From Streptomyces sp. NRRL F-5123 (lineage in GTDB: Bacteria; Actinomycetota; Actinomycetes; Streptomycetales; Streptomycetaceae): a DNA stretch of 64,000 bases. Location: assembly GCF_000721495.1 (NCBI RefSeq), contig NZ_JOHY01000001.1, forward strand, positions 1 to 64,000. Reading direction: 5' to 3'. Position numbers and translations under genes: made by a program. The notes beneath the pieces are model-generated. The model ran no database searches, had not been told where the DNA came from, and worked only from the letters and a program-made list of their open reading frames with translations. Within the stretch, counting starts at the first letter, position 1, and each line of letters starts with the position of its first letter. This document shows, piece after piece, positions 34,298 through 42,459 of this stretch.

Positions 34298-35212
34298 ATG
34301 GCTGTCATGAACGTCGACGGGGCCGGCGCCCCGTCCGCAGGCCCTCCCCCCTCGCCGACCGCGCTCGCCGGGCGCGCCTTCGGCGCCGTGCCGCCGCCCG
34401 CGCTGGTGCTGGTCGGCATCGTGAGCGTCCAGGTCGGCTCGGCCCTGGCCAAGCACCTCTTCGGCGCGGTCGGCAGCTTCGGGACGGTCGCGCTGCGGCT
34501 CTTCTTCGCCGCCGCGGTGCTGTTGGCGGCATGGCGGCCGTCGCTGCGCATGGGCCGCCGCGCGTGGACGGCGGTGCTCGGCTACGGCGTCGTCCTGGGC
34601 GTGATGAACCTCTGCTTCTACATGGCGCTGGCCCGGCTCCCGCTGGGCATCGCGGTGACCACCGAGTTCCTCGGCCCGCTCGCCGTGGCCCTGGGCGGGT
34701 CGCGGCGCTGGCTGGACGCCCTCTGGGCGCTGCTCGCGGGCGGCGGCGTGGCCCTGCTGACGGAGGGGCGCGGCGATCTCGACCTCGTCGGCCTGCTGTT
34801 CGCCCTCGCGGCCGGAGCCTGCTGGGGCCTCTACATCCTGCTCGGCGCCGCGCTGGGCCGGCACACCACGGAGGGCAACGGGCTCGCGCTGGCCATGGCC
34901 GTGGCCGCGCTGGTGGCCGTGCCGTTCGGGGTGGTGGACAGCGGTACGGCCCTGGTCACGCCGTGGGTGCTGCTCGCCGGGCTCGGCGTGGCGCTGCTGT
35001 CGTCGGTGGTGCCGTACTCGCTGGAGCTGGAGGCGCTGCGCCGGATCCCGCCGCACGTCTTCGGGATCCTGATGAGCCTCGAACCGGCGACGGCCGCGCT
35101 CATCGGCCTCGTCGTGCTCGGCGAGTCGCTGCACTGGTCGCAGTGGGTCGCGGTGCTGTGCGTGATGGCCGCGTCGGCGGGCGCCACGCGCGGCGCCCGC
35201 CCGGAGGCGTGA
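34298..35212 (+). CDS. EamA-family (RhtA-like) transporter
   Basis: 304 residues, ten hydrophobic segments in two EamA repeats (LVLVGIVSVQVGSALAKHLF, GVVLGVMNLCFYMALARLPL; AAGACWGLYILLGAALGR, IPPHVFGILMSLEPATAALI). The Arg/Glu-containing loops match the RhtA type that exports threonine/homoserine or other small metabolites. Start at ATG 34298 or 34307; upstream of it 260 bases separate it from the divergent arabinofuranosidase. Substrate unknown. Confidence 0.88.
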   Translation: MAVMNVDGAGAPSAGPPPSPTALAGRAFGAVPPPALVLVGIVSVQVGSALAKHLFGAVGSFGTVALRLFFAAAVLLAAWRPSLRMGRRAWTAVLGYGVVLGVMNLCFYMALARLPLGIAVTTEFLGPLAVALGGSRRWLDALWALLAGGGVALLTEGRGDLDLVGLLFALAAGACWGLYILLGAALGRHTTEGNGLALAMAVAALVAVPFGVVDSGTALVTPWVLLAGLGVALLSSVVPYSLELEALRRIPPHVFGILMSLEPATAALIGLVVLGESLHWSQWVAVLCVMAASAGATRGARPEA

Positions 35213-35309
35213 GGCGCCGCGCCCGCCCGGAGGCGTGAGGCGCCCGCGCCCGGTCTGCGCACCGCCGCGTCCGGTCCGCGCACCGCCGCGGGCGCGCGTC
35301 CCGCCCCGG

Positions 35310-36704
35310 TCACGAACCGCAGCAGCCGCCGCCCTCCGCGGCCGGGAGGACCGCCGGTGCGGCGCCGATGCGGAGGAGCTGCGGCGCCGGGGCGCAGCAG
35401 CCGCCACCGTCCTGCGCCGCGTCGTCGAAGAGGCCCGCGCCGCCGCAGACGCCGGTCTCGGGGAGGGTCAGCTCGACGCGGTCGGCCGACTCCAGGTCGC
35501 CCGCGAGGGCGGCGGCCACCGAACGGACCTGCTCGTAGCCGGTCAGTGCCAGGAAGGTGGGGGCACGGCCGTAGGACTTCATGCCGACCAGGTAGAACCC
35601 GTCCTCGGGGTGCGCGAGTTCGCGGTGGCCGTGCGGGCGGACGCTGCCGCAGGAGTGCTGGTTGGGGTCGATCTCGGGGGCGAGCGCGAGCGGTGCCTGG
35701 AGGCGCTCGTCGAGGCCGAGTCGCAGCTCGGACAGGAAGGACAGGTCGGGGCGCAGGCCCGTGAGCACGACGACCTCGTCCACCGGGTCCAGCCGGCGGC
35801 CGTCCTCGGCGGTGAGCACCAGCCGCCCGTCGCCGTCCCGCTCGACGGACCCGGTGCGGAAGCCGGTGACGGCGTCCGCGTGCCCCTCGTCGACCGCGGC
35901 CTTCGCGGCCAGGCCGAGCGCGCCGCGGGCGGGGAGCTGGTCGGCCTCACCGCCGCCGAAGGTGGAGCCGCCGATGCCGCGGCGCAGCACCCACACCGCC
36001 CGGGTGCCGTCGCCGGAGCGGGCGAGGCCGGCCAGGGCGGCGAGCGCGGTGAAGGCGGAGGCGCCGGAGCCGATCACGGCGGTGCGCTTCCCCGAGTACC
36101 GAGCGCGTACGGCGGGGTCGGACAGGTCGGGGACGCGGTAGGAGATCCGGCTCGCGGCGGCGCGCTCGCCGAGCGCGGGCAGGCCGTCGCCGCCCGCGGG
36201 GCCCGGTACGGCCCAGGTGCCGGAGGCGTCGACGACCGCGCGGGCGTGCAGCCGCTCCTCGCGGCCGTCCGCGGTCTCGACGTGGACGGCGAAGGGCCGG
36301 CCGGCGCGGTCGGCGTCGACGACGCGGTCCCGGCCGGCGCGTGCGACGCCGGTCACCCGCACGCCGGTGCGGACCCGGTCGCCGAGAGCGTCCGCGAGCG
36401 GCTGGAGGTACCGCTCGGCCCACTCGCCGCCGGTGGGGTACGCGGCGGGGTCCGGCCGCGTCCAGCCGGTCGGGGCGAGCAGCTTCTCCGCGGCGGGGTC
36501 GGTCAGTTCCGCCCACGTCGAGAACAGCCGGACGTGCGCCCACTCGCGTACCGCCGCCCCGGCCCGGTCGCCGGCCTCCAGGACCAGCGGCTCGATGCCG
36601 CGGCCGGCCAGCTGGGCGGCCGCGGCGAGACCGACGGGTCCGGCTCCGATGACGACGACGGGCAGCTCGGGGGCGGCCTGCTCGGGGGTGGCCTGCGTGG
36701 TCAC
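35310..36704 (-). CDS. arsO: Flavin-dependent monooxygenase of the arsenic island (ArsO-like)
   Basis: 464 residues from GTG 36704, with AAGGAG 5 bases upstream. FAD motif VVVIGAGPVGLAAAAQLAGR at residues 15-34; second nucleotide motif GKRTAVIGSGASAFTALAAL near 220. This is the flavin-containing monooxygenase fold. Its position beside arsR, acr3 and arsC matches the arsO genes of Streptomyces arsenic islands. The C-terminus has an unusual set of cysteines (GVCGG, GGGCCAP, GGGCCGS) that could bind arsenite; I have no proof. Divergent from arsR1 with shared operators. Confidence 0.82.
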   Translation of the reverse strand: MTTQATPEQAAPELPVVVIGAGPVGLAAAAQLAGRGIEPLVLEAGDRAGAAVREWAHVRLFSTWAELTDPAAEKLLAPTGWTRPDPAAYPTGGEWAERYLQPLADALGDRVRTGVRVTGVARAGRDRVVDADRAGRPFAVHVETADGREERLHARAVVDASGTWAVPGPAGGDGLPALGERAAASRISYRVPDLSDPAVRARYSGKRTAVIGSGASAFTALAALAGLARSGDGTRAVWVLRRGIGGSTFGGGEADQLPARGALGLAAKAAVDEGHADAVTGFRTGSVERDGDGRLVLTAEDGRRLDPVDEVVVLTGLRPDLSFLSELRLGLDERLQAPLALAPEIDPNQHSCGSVRPHGHRELAHPEDGFYLVGMKSYGRAPTFLALTGYEQVRSVAAALAGDLESADRVELTLPETGVCGGAGLFDDAAQDGGGCCAPAPQLLRIGAAPAVLPAAEGGGCCGS

Positions 36705-36763
36705 GGCGGCTCCTTCTTGTTTCGATGTCCATCGATGCGTGGTGGTTCCAGGATGCCAGCTGT

Positions 36764-36846
36764 TTCGACGGATGCCAACATAGACAATCATCAAAACAAT
36801 AATGCGGCCGCCGCCCCGGCCTGGCTGGTTCGACATGTGTCAACAT
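36764..36846. promoter_or_regulatory. Divergent arsO/arsR1 promoter with two repeated ArsR-type boxes
   Basis: TTCGAC-N6-CAACAT occurs twice in the same orientation, at 36764-36781 and 36829-36846, in a stretch of lower GC between the divergent genes. A related TTCGATGTCCATCGATG lies at 36721-36737. The second box ends 6 bases before the arsR1 ATG. These are good candidates for ArsR binding sites controlling both genes. Confidence 0.6.
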
Positions 36847-36852
36847 GGATCC

Positions 36853-37224
36853 ATGGCGAAGACCGGGGCGCTGCCCCTGCTGGAGACCGGCGGTCGGGAG
36901 GCCGTGCCGTGCTGCCCGCCGCTCACCGAGCACCCCATGTCGGCCGCCGAGGCCGAGGCCGCCGCGCGGATGTTCAAGGCACTCGGCGACCCGGTGCGGC
37001 TGCGGCTGTTCTCCGCGGTCGCCTCGCACGACGGCGGCGAGGCGTGCGTGTGCGACATCTCCGACGTGGGCGTGTCGCAGCCGACCGTCTCCCATCACCT
37101 GAAGAAGCTCAAGGAGGCGGGCCTGCTCACCTCCGAGCGGCGCGGCACCTGGGTCTACTACCGCGTGGAGCCCTCCGTGCTCGCCGCGATGGGCCGGCTG
37201 CTGGCGGCCCCGCCCGCCGCCTGA
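36853..37224 (+). CDS. arsR: ArsR-family arsenic-responsive repressor
   Basis: 123 residues from ATG 36853. Winged helix: MFKALGDPVRLRLFSAVASH, then ACVCDISDVGVSQPTVSHHL KKLKEAGLL. The CVC pair at the start of the recognition helix is the classic As(III)-binding site (ELCVCDL type); a further CC near residue 17 could be the third ligand. It represses arsO and itself until arsenite binds. The last 67 bases overlap the convergent acr3 gene. Confidence 0.92.
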   Translation: MAKTGALPLLETGGREAVPCCPPLTEHPMSAAEAEAAARMFKALGDPVRLRLFSAVASHDGGEACVCDISDVGVSQPTVSHHLKKLKEAGLLTSERRGTWVYYRVEPSVLAAMGRLLAAPPAA

Positions 37225-38300
37225 CCGCCGCGCACGGGAAAGCTCCGCCGCCACGCCAGCGAGACGTGGACCAGCGCGATCAGGGCCGGCACCTCGATGA
37301 GCGGGCCGACCACGCCGGAGAGCGCCTGGCCCGAGGTGGCGCCGAAGGTCGCGACGGCCACCGCGATCGCCAGCTCGAAGTTGTTGCCCGCGGCGGTGAA
37401 GGCGAGCGTGGCGGTGCGCTCGTACGGGAGCCCGGCCGCCCTGCCGAACGCGAAGGAGCCGCCCCACATGAGGGTGAAGTAGGCGAGCAGCGGGAGCGCG
37501 ATGCGCGCGACGTCGCCGGGCCGGTGGGTGATCGTCCGCCCCTGCAGGGCGAAGAGGATCACGACGGTGAACAGCAGCCCGTACAGCGCCCACGGCCCGA
37601 CCCTCGGCAGGACCCGCCGCTCGTACGCCGCGCGGCCGAGCCGCCGCTCGCCGAGCCGCCGGGTGAGGAACCCGGCCGCCAGCGGGACGCCGAGGAAGAC
37701 CAGGACGTTCACCGCGATCCGCCAGAACGGGACCGACAGCTGCTCCCCCCTGCCCAGCCCGAGCCACCCGGGCAGCAGGTCGAGGTAGAACCACCCCAGC
37801 AGCCCGAACGCCAGCACCTGGAAGACCGAGTTGAGCGCCACCAGCACGGCGGCGGCCTCCCGGTCGCCGCCCGCGAGGTCGTTCCAGATGACGACCATGG
37901 CGATGCAGCGGGCCAGGCCGACGACGATCAGGCCCGTGCGGTACGCGGGCAGGTCCGGCAGGAAGGCCCACGCGAGCGCGAACATCACCGCGGGACCGAC
38001 GACCCAGTTCAGGACGAGCGAGGACACCATGAGCCGCCGGTCGCCGGTGACCGAGTCGAGCCGGTCGTAGCGGACCCTGGCCAGCACCGGGTACATCATC
38101 ACCAGCAGGCCCAGCGCGATCGGCAGCGAGATCCCGCCGACCTCTGCCCGCGCGAGGGCGCCGCCGAGGCCGGGAACGAGGCGGCCCAGCCCGAGGCCCG
38201 CGGCCATGGCGGCGAGGATCCACACGGCCAGGAAGCGGTCGAGGACGGACAGCCGCCCGGCGACCGGCCCCTCCCCGGCAAGCACGCCGGCGCGCGTCAC
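37158..38300 (-). CDS. acr3: Arsenite efflux transporter Acr3
   Basis: 380 residues from GTG 38300, overlapping the arsR2 stop (GTGA). About ten membrane segments. The conserved Acr3 element with the essential Cys is in LIVVGLARCIAMVVIWNDLA, and the other signature is FTAAGNNFELAIAVAVATFG. It expels arsenite (and antimonite) with the proton motive force. The 3' end overlaps arsR1 on the other strand by 67 bases. Coupled to arsR2 upstream. Confidence 0.95.
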   Translation of the reverse strand: MTRAGVLAGEGPVAGRLSVLDRFLAVWILAAMAAGLGLGRLVPGLGGALARAEVGGISLPIALGLLVMMYPVLARVRYDRLDSVTGDRRLMVSSLVLNWVVGPAVMFALAWAFLPDLPAYRTGLIVVGLARCIAMVVIWNDLAGGDREAAAVLVALNSVFQVLAFGLLGWFYLDLLPGWLGLGRGEQLSVPFWRIAVNVLVFLGVPLAAGFLTRRLGERRLGRAAYERRVLPRVGPWALYGLLFTVVILFALQGRTITHRPGDVARIALPLLAYFTLMWGGSFAFGRAAGLPYERTATLAFTAAGNNFELAIAVAVATFGATSGQALSGVVGPLIEVPALIALVHVSLAWRRSFPVRGGQAAGGAASSRPIAASTEGSTR

Positions 38301-38605
38301 GGGCACGCCCGTTTCGTGCCGCCCGTGGCCCGCGCCTCGGCGGCGAGCCCGGCGAACTGCCCCGCGAGGGTCTCGACGACCTCGGGGCGCAGCCGGTAGT
38401 AGGTGAAGCGGCCGCACGGCTCGGTGTCCACCACCCCGGCCTCGCGCAGCACCTTCAGATGGTTCGACAGGTTCGTCTGCCGGGCGCCGGTCTCCGCGAC
38501 GAGGTGCGTCGTGCACAGCGTCTCGCGGGCCAGCAGTGTCACGATGCGCATCCTGAGCGGGTCGGCCAGGATGCGGAGGAGATCAGTGTCGACTGACATC
38601 AGCAT
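38297..38605 (-). CDS. arsR: Second ArsR-family repressor of the arsenic island
   Basis: 102 residues; ATG 38605 or 38599. Winged helix: LRILADPLRMRIVTLLARET, LCTTHLVAETGARQTNLSNH LKVLREAGVVDTEPCGRFTYY. The cysteines (LCTTHL and EPCGRF) differ from the CVC site of the first ArsR, so it may use another metal site (as in the actinobacterial and AfArsR types). It precedes acr3 in a two-gene operon divergent from arsC. Confidence 0.9.
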   Translation of the reverse strand: MLMSVDTDLLRILADPLRMRIVTLLARETLCTTHLVAETGARQTNLSNHLKVLREAGVVDTEPCGRFTYYRLRPEVVETLAGQFAGLAAEARATGGTKRACP

Positions 38606-38614
38606 GGGCTGATA
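38597..38614. promoter_or_regulatory. Candidate operator over the arsR2 start
   Basis: CATCAGC (38597-38603), 4-base spacer, GCTGATA (38608-38614): 6 of 7 pairs. It covers the arsR2 start codon and is followed by an A/T-rich stretch, so binding would block arsR2-acr3 and possibly arsC. Confidence 0.5.
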
Positions 38615-38692
38615 TTTTCACATCGGCGGCGGCTGATGCCACCGCCTCCTTCCGGACCGGCAAGGAAACACCAGGAAGACCGGGGAAGACCG

Positions 38693-39109
38693 ATGCCCAC
38701 CGACAAGCCCACCGTGCTGTTCGTCTGCGTCCACAACGCCGGCCGCTCCCAGATGGCCGCCGCCTGGATGTCCCGCCTCGCCGGCGACCGGGTCGAGGTC
38801 CGCTCCGCCGGCTCCGCGCCGGCGGCCGAGGTCAACCCGGCCGTCGTGGCGGCCCTGCGCGAGGTCGGCATCGACATCGCCGCCGAGACCCCCGAGCTCC
38901 TGACCGCCGGCGCCGTCCGCGCCGCGGACGTCTGCGTCACCATGGGCTGCGGCGACGCCTGCCCCGTCTTCCCCGGCAGGCGCTACCTCGACTGGAAGCT
39001 CGACGACCCGGCGGGGCAGGGCGTCGAGGCGGTGCGGCCGATCCGCGACGAGATCCGCGCCCTCGTGGCGGACCTGCTCGCCGAGATCGCGCCGGAGGGG
39101 GACGCGTGA
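38693..39109 (+). CDS. arsC: Arsenate reductase / arsenate-mycothiol transferase ArsC
   Basis: 138 residues. The low-molecular-weight phosphatase P-loop VLFVCVHNAGRSQMAAAW with CxxNxxR(S) is at residues 8-25, and VTMGCGDACPVFPGRRYLDW is typical of actinobacterial ArsC. It joins arsenate to mycothiol or reduces it through thiols, giving arsenite for Acr3. Divergent from arsR2-acr3 by 88 bases. Confidence 0.93.
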   Translation: MPTDKPTVLFVCVHNAGRSQMAAAWMSRLAGDRVEVRSAGSAPAAEVNPAVVAALREVGIDIAAETPELLTAGAVRAADVCVTMGCGDACPVFPGRRYLDWKLDDPAGQGVEAVRPIRDEIRALVADLLAEIAPEGDA

Positions 39110-39115
39110 GCCGGG

Positions 39116-39141
39116 GCCGCGCCCCGGGTGCGGGGCGCGGC
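39116..39141. terminator. Hairpin terminator between arsC and the GH30 gene
   Basis: 10-bp arms (39116-39125 and 39132-39141) with a 6-base loop in the 39-base gap between two convergent genes. Confidence 0.7.
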
Positions 39142-39148
39142 GGGGCGG

Positions 39149-41092
39149 TCAGCGGTAGAGGCGGACGTCCGCCAGGCTCCACCAGTTGGCGGCCGTACCG
39201 GTCTGGGTGACGCGCAGGTAGCGGGCGTGGCCGGGGTGCGGCAGGCGGACCGTGGTGAGCTGGCCCGTGCCGGGGCCCTGGGCGGCGGTGCGCCAGTGGG
39301 CGCCGTCGTCGCTGACGGAGAGCTGCCAGCCGCGGGCCTGGTCGCCGAGGTTGTCGCCGGTGTCGATCGCGACCGTGCCGAAGGCGGTACGGCGGCCGAG
39401 GTCGAGCTGCACGTACTGCCCGGGTGCCTGGGCGGCGCCGCTCGTCCAGCGGGTGCTGCCGTCGTCGTCCAGCACGGCCGCCGCCGGGCCCTGGCCGGCG
39501 GGGGAGGCGGTGGCGTTGGCGCCGGACAGACCGAGCTGGTGCAGCGTGGTGTGCAGCGCGCTGGACGCGGGCCAGGTGAAGGTCGCCAGCGCCCCGCCGG
39601 GCAGCGTGTAGTCGAAGGACTCGTCGCCGACGGCGACGGTGAAGGACCGCGGGTCGTCGTTCTCGTTGTGGACGACGAGCGCGGTGGAGCCGTCGGGGTT
39701 GGTGAACGCCACATCGGTGAGCTGCCCGTTCCAGCCCGTGGTGCCGTAGCTGGTGCTGGCGATGCGGACGGCTCCGGGCTTCACGAACTTCGACAGGTGC
39801 CCGATGGTGCTGTATTCGGCGTTGGCCGTGACCGTGCCGTCCGGCTGGACGGTGAGCAGCGCGGTGCAGGTGTCGCAGCCGCCGTTGTGCGGGCCGCCGT
39901 CGGCGTCCAGGGCGAGGTTCCAGTCGGCCACGGACTTCGCCCAGTTGCGGGTGGTGCCGACGGTGATGGTGCGGGCGTGCCAGGTCAGGGTGCCGCGGAA
40001 GATCTGCGCGGGGGTGTCGGCCGCTCCGTGCGAGCCGGAGCACTCGGTGAACCAGATGCCCTTGTCGGGATGGGCGTCGTGCAGCGCGCTCTGGGCGCTC
40101 GGGTCGCCGGAGTAGCAGTGGTAGGCGGTGCCGGCGACCCACCGGGCGGCGGGGCCGTCGAGGATGTCGTACGGGTAGTCCGTCTGCGGGTCCTCGCCGA
40201 GCTTCTCCGCGGTCGCGATGTCGCCGGGGTGCGTCGTCCAGTTGTGGTCGTAGGCCAGGATCTTCGTGTGCAGCCCGGCGGCCCGCAGCATCGGGCCGAG
40301 CGCCTCGATGACCTTCGCCTCCTGCTCGACCGGCATGTCCGTGCCGGGGTACGCGCTGGGCGTGCGGTTCTGCGGCTCGTTCTGCACGGTCAGGTAGTCG
40401 ACGCCGACCCCGGCGGCGGCGTAGGCCTGCACGAACTTCACCAGGTAGCGGGCATAGGCCCGGTAGACCGCCGGGTCGTCCTTGAGGTGGCCGCCGACCA
40501 GGGAGTCCGAGTCCTTCATCCACGCGGGCGGGCTCCACGGCGTGGCGAGCACGGTGAGCTGCGGGTTGAGCCGCTCGGCCTGCCGCAGCAGGGGGAGGAT
40601 CAGCTTCTCGTCGTGCGCGACGCTGAAGTGGCTCAGCGCGAAGTCGGTCTGCCCGGCCGGCATGTCGTCGTACGTGTAGTGCTCGGCCTCGGCGGTGAAG
40701 TCGGAGGACCCGACCGGCTGGCGCAGGAAGCTCACGCCGATGCCCGACGCGGGGTCGAACAGCCGCCGCATCGCGTCGTCCCGGGCCTGGTGGGGGAGCG
40801 AGCCGAGCACCGCGGCCGAGGAGTCGGTGAGGGCGCCGCCGAAGCCGTCCATCCGTTGGAAGCGCTGCGTGGGGTCGACGGTGATCGTTGTGAGGTCGGA
40901 CGCCCCCCGGTGGAAGGCGACGGGCGCCTGCCGCTGCAACTGCGCGGAGTCGTCGGCGGTCGTGAGCCACACCTGCGCCTGCGGGTCCGCCGGTCCGTGG
41001 GCCGGCTGCGCCGCCGCGGTGGCGGTGGACGGGAGGCAGGCCATGCACAGCGCGGCGGCCGTCAGGGCCGAGGCACCGAAGGCGCGTTTCAT
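39149..41092 (-). CDS. Secreted GH30 glycosidase with C-terminal F5/8 (CBM32-like) domain
   Basis: 647 residues from ATG 41092 (AAGGAG 8 bases upstream). The signal peptide ends near STATAAAQ. GH30 domain (about 45-495): RFQRMDGFGGALTDSSAAVL, the acid/base in DYLTVQNEPQN and the nucleophile in GIWFTECSGSHG. GH30 includes glucosylceramidase, beta-1,6-glucanase and xylanase types; this one resembles the glucosylceramidase-like clan, specificity unknown. A C-terminal discoidin-type domain (about 510-647; YVQLDLGRRTAFGTVAIDTG, HARYLRVTQTGTAANWWSLA) would bind carbohydrate. The upstream region carries direct repeats and a palindrome. Confidence 0.92.
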   Translation of the reverse strand: MKRAFGASALTAAALCMACLPSTATAAAQPAHGPADPQAQVWLTTADDSAQLQRQAPVAFHRGASDLTTITVDPTQRFQRMDGFGGALTDSSAAVLGSLPHQARDDAMRRLFDPASGIGVSFLRQPVGSSDFTAEAEHYTYDDMPAGQTDFALSHFSVAHDEKLILPLLRQAERLNPQLTVLATPWSPPAWMKDSDSLVGGHLKDDPAVYRAYARYLVKFVQAYAAAGVGVDYLTVQNEPQNRTPSAYPGTDMPVEQEAKVIEALGPMLRAAGLHTKILAYDHNWTTHPGDIATAEKLGEDPQTDYPYDILDGPAARWVAGTAYHCYSGDPSAQSALHDAHPDKGIWFTECSGSHGAADTPAQIFRGTLTWHARTITVGTTRNWAKSVADWNLALDADGGPHNGGCDTCTALLTVQPDGTVTANAEYSTIGHLSKFVKPGAVRIASTSYGTTGWNGQLTDVAFTNPDGSTALVVHNENDDPRSFTVAVGDESFDYTLPGGALATFTWPASSALHTTLHQLGLSGANATASPAGQGPAAAVLDDDGSTRWTSGAAQAPGQYVQLDLGRRTAFGTVAIDTGDNLGDQARGWQLSVSDDGAHWRTAAQGPGTGQLTTVRLPHPGHARYLRVTQTGTAANWWSLADVRLYR

Positions 41093-41148
41093 GGACGGTT
41101 CTCCTTGCTGACATGACCCGACCGCCGATCTCGCGACCGCGCCCGGGT

Positions 41149-41178
41149 GAAACAGAATGAAACAGAATGGAAACCATT
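41149..41178 (-). promoter_or_regulatory. GH30 promoter region: 10-bp direct repeat plus palindrome
   Basis: GAAACAGAAT occurs twice in tandem (41149-41158 and 41159-41168), running into the palindrome AATGGAAACCATT (41166-41178), 57-86 bases upstream of the GH30 start. The palindrome is of a size used by LacI-type sugar regulators. No regulator gene is adjacent. Confidence 0.4.
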
Positions 41179-41198
41179 GCGTGCGGGCATCAGCAAAG

Positions 41199-41233
41199 AC
41201 GGCACGCCTCTCGGGTGTCAAGAGGCGTGCCGT
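41199..41233 (-). terminator. Hairpin terminator after the slipin gene
   Basis: 13-bp perfect arms (41199-41211 and 41221-41233), 9-base loop, followed on the minus strand by a T-rich stretch. It would end transcription of the gene at 41343-42278 before the GH30 promoter. Confidence 0.75.
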
Positions 41234-41342
41234 AGGGGGCGTTGCATGGCATGGTGAAACAAATCGATGTAACAAGAGCGGGCGGCGGAAAACGGCGTGG
41301 GCCGCAGCGGACGGACCCGCGCGGTGAGCCGCGGGGCGGGGG

Positions 41343-42278
41343 CTACGCCTCGGCGGCCGGCGTCCCGGCCTGCTTCTGCGTCTCGGCCTGCTCCGGTACG
41401 GCACCGGGCAGCTCCGCCCGCTCCTCGGACGCCGCGAGCTCACCGGTCCCGTCCGCCCCGCCCGCGGGCTCCGCCGGGGAGGGCGCCGGCGCCGGCTGCG
41501 GGACCGTACCGCCGGAGGCGCCCGCCGCCGCGCGGTCGAAGAACCGCAGCAGCTCGACCGGGAAGGGCAGAACGAGCGTCGAGTTCTTCTCCGCGGCGAC
41601 CTCCACGACGGTCTGCAGCATGCGCAGTTGCAGCGCGGCCGGGTTGGCGTCCATCGTGCGGGCCGCCTCCGACAGCTTCTGCGACGCCTGGAGCTCGCCG
41701 TCCGCGGTGATGATCCTGGCCCGCCGCTCGCGGTCGGCCTCGGCCTGTCGTGCCATCGACCGCTTCATCGACTCCGGCAGCGCCACGTCCTTGATCTCGA
41801 CCCGGTCGATGTGCACGCCCCAGCCCGTCGCCGGGGTGGCCAGCATCAGCTCCAGGCCCTCGTGCAGCAGCTCCCGGCCGGACAGCAGGTCGTCCAGCTC
41901 GCTCTTGCCGATGATCGACCGCAGCGAGGTCTGCGCGACCTGCAGCATCGCGAACTGGTAGTTCTGCACGTCGACCGTCGCGCGGATCGGGTCGACGACG
42001 CGGAAGTACAGGACGGCGTCCACGCGTACCGACACGTTGTCGCGGGTGATGCCCTCCTGGGAGGGCACCGGCATGGTGACGACCTGCATGTTGACCTTGG
42101 TCATCTTGTCGATGAAGGGCACCAGCAGTCGCGGGCCGGGCTGCTTCGGCAGCGGGTTCACCCGGCCGAAGCGGTAGATCACCCCGCGCTCGTACTGCTT
42201 GACGACCCGCATGCTGCTCGGCAGCACGATCAGGCCGACCACGGCCAGGACGATCAGCAGTACAACGACGATCTCCAT
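41343..42278 (-). CDS. Slipin (stomatin-like SPFH protein)
   Basis: 311 residues from ATG 42278 (GGGGAG 6 bases upstream). An N-terminal membrane segment (VVVLLIVLAVVGLIVLPSSM) is followed by the SPFH domain: RVVKQYERGVIYRFGRV, PGPRLLVPFIDKMTKVNMQV, YFRVVDPIRATVDVQNYQFA. An amphipathic helical stretch RQAEADRERRARIITADGEL precedes a Pro/Glu-rich tail of about 60 residues. Slipins organise membrane microdomains. The partner NfeD gene usual for many slipins is not adjacent. Confidence 0.93.
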   Translation of the reverse strand: MEIVVVLLIVLAVVGLIVLPSSMRVVKQYERGVIYRFGRVNPLPKQPGPRLLVPFIDKMTKVNMQVVTMPVPSQEGITRDNVSVRVDAVLYFRVVDPIRATVDVQNYQFAMLQVAQTSLRSIIGKSELDDLLSGRELLHEGLELMLATPATGWGVHIDRVEIKDVALPESMKRSMARQAEADRERRARIITADGELQASQKLSEAARTMDANPAALQLRMLQTVVEVAAEKNSTLVLPFPVELLRFFDRAAAGASGGTVPQPAPAPSPAEPAGGADGTGELAASEERAELPGAVPEQAETQKQAGTPAAEA

Positions 42279-42459
42279 GTCCCACTCCCCAGTCCGGTGC
42301 GTGAGGGTACGGCCTGCGCCGGGCCCGCCGCACAGGCAACGGCCTTTCCTTGGCGAGGGTTTGACGCTCGGTCCGCACCCCCCGGTTGCGGCGGCCGCCC
42401 TCCCCGCCACGGCGGCCCGGCTCGCACGGTCACCGGGCGGGCCGCCCTAGGCTGGGGCG

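Noticed and set aside
35193..35245. About 25-bp direct repeat spanning the EamA stop codon
   Set aside because: Real duplication but short and without visible consequence; the stop is within the first copy.
35235..38399. 1054-codon open frame on the plus strand across the arsenic genes
   Set aside because: Runs antisense to arsO and acr3 and out of frame over arsR1, all clearly identified; low-complexity shadow sequence.
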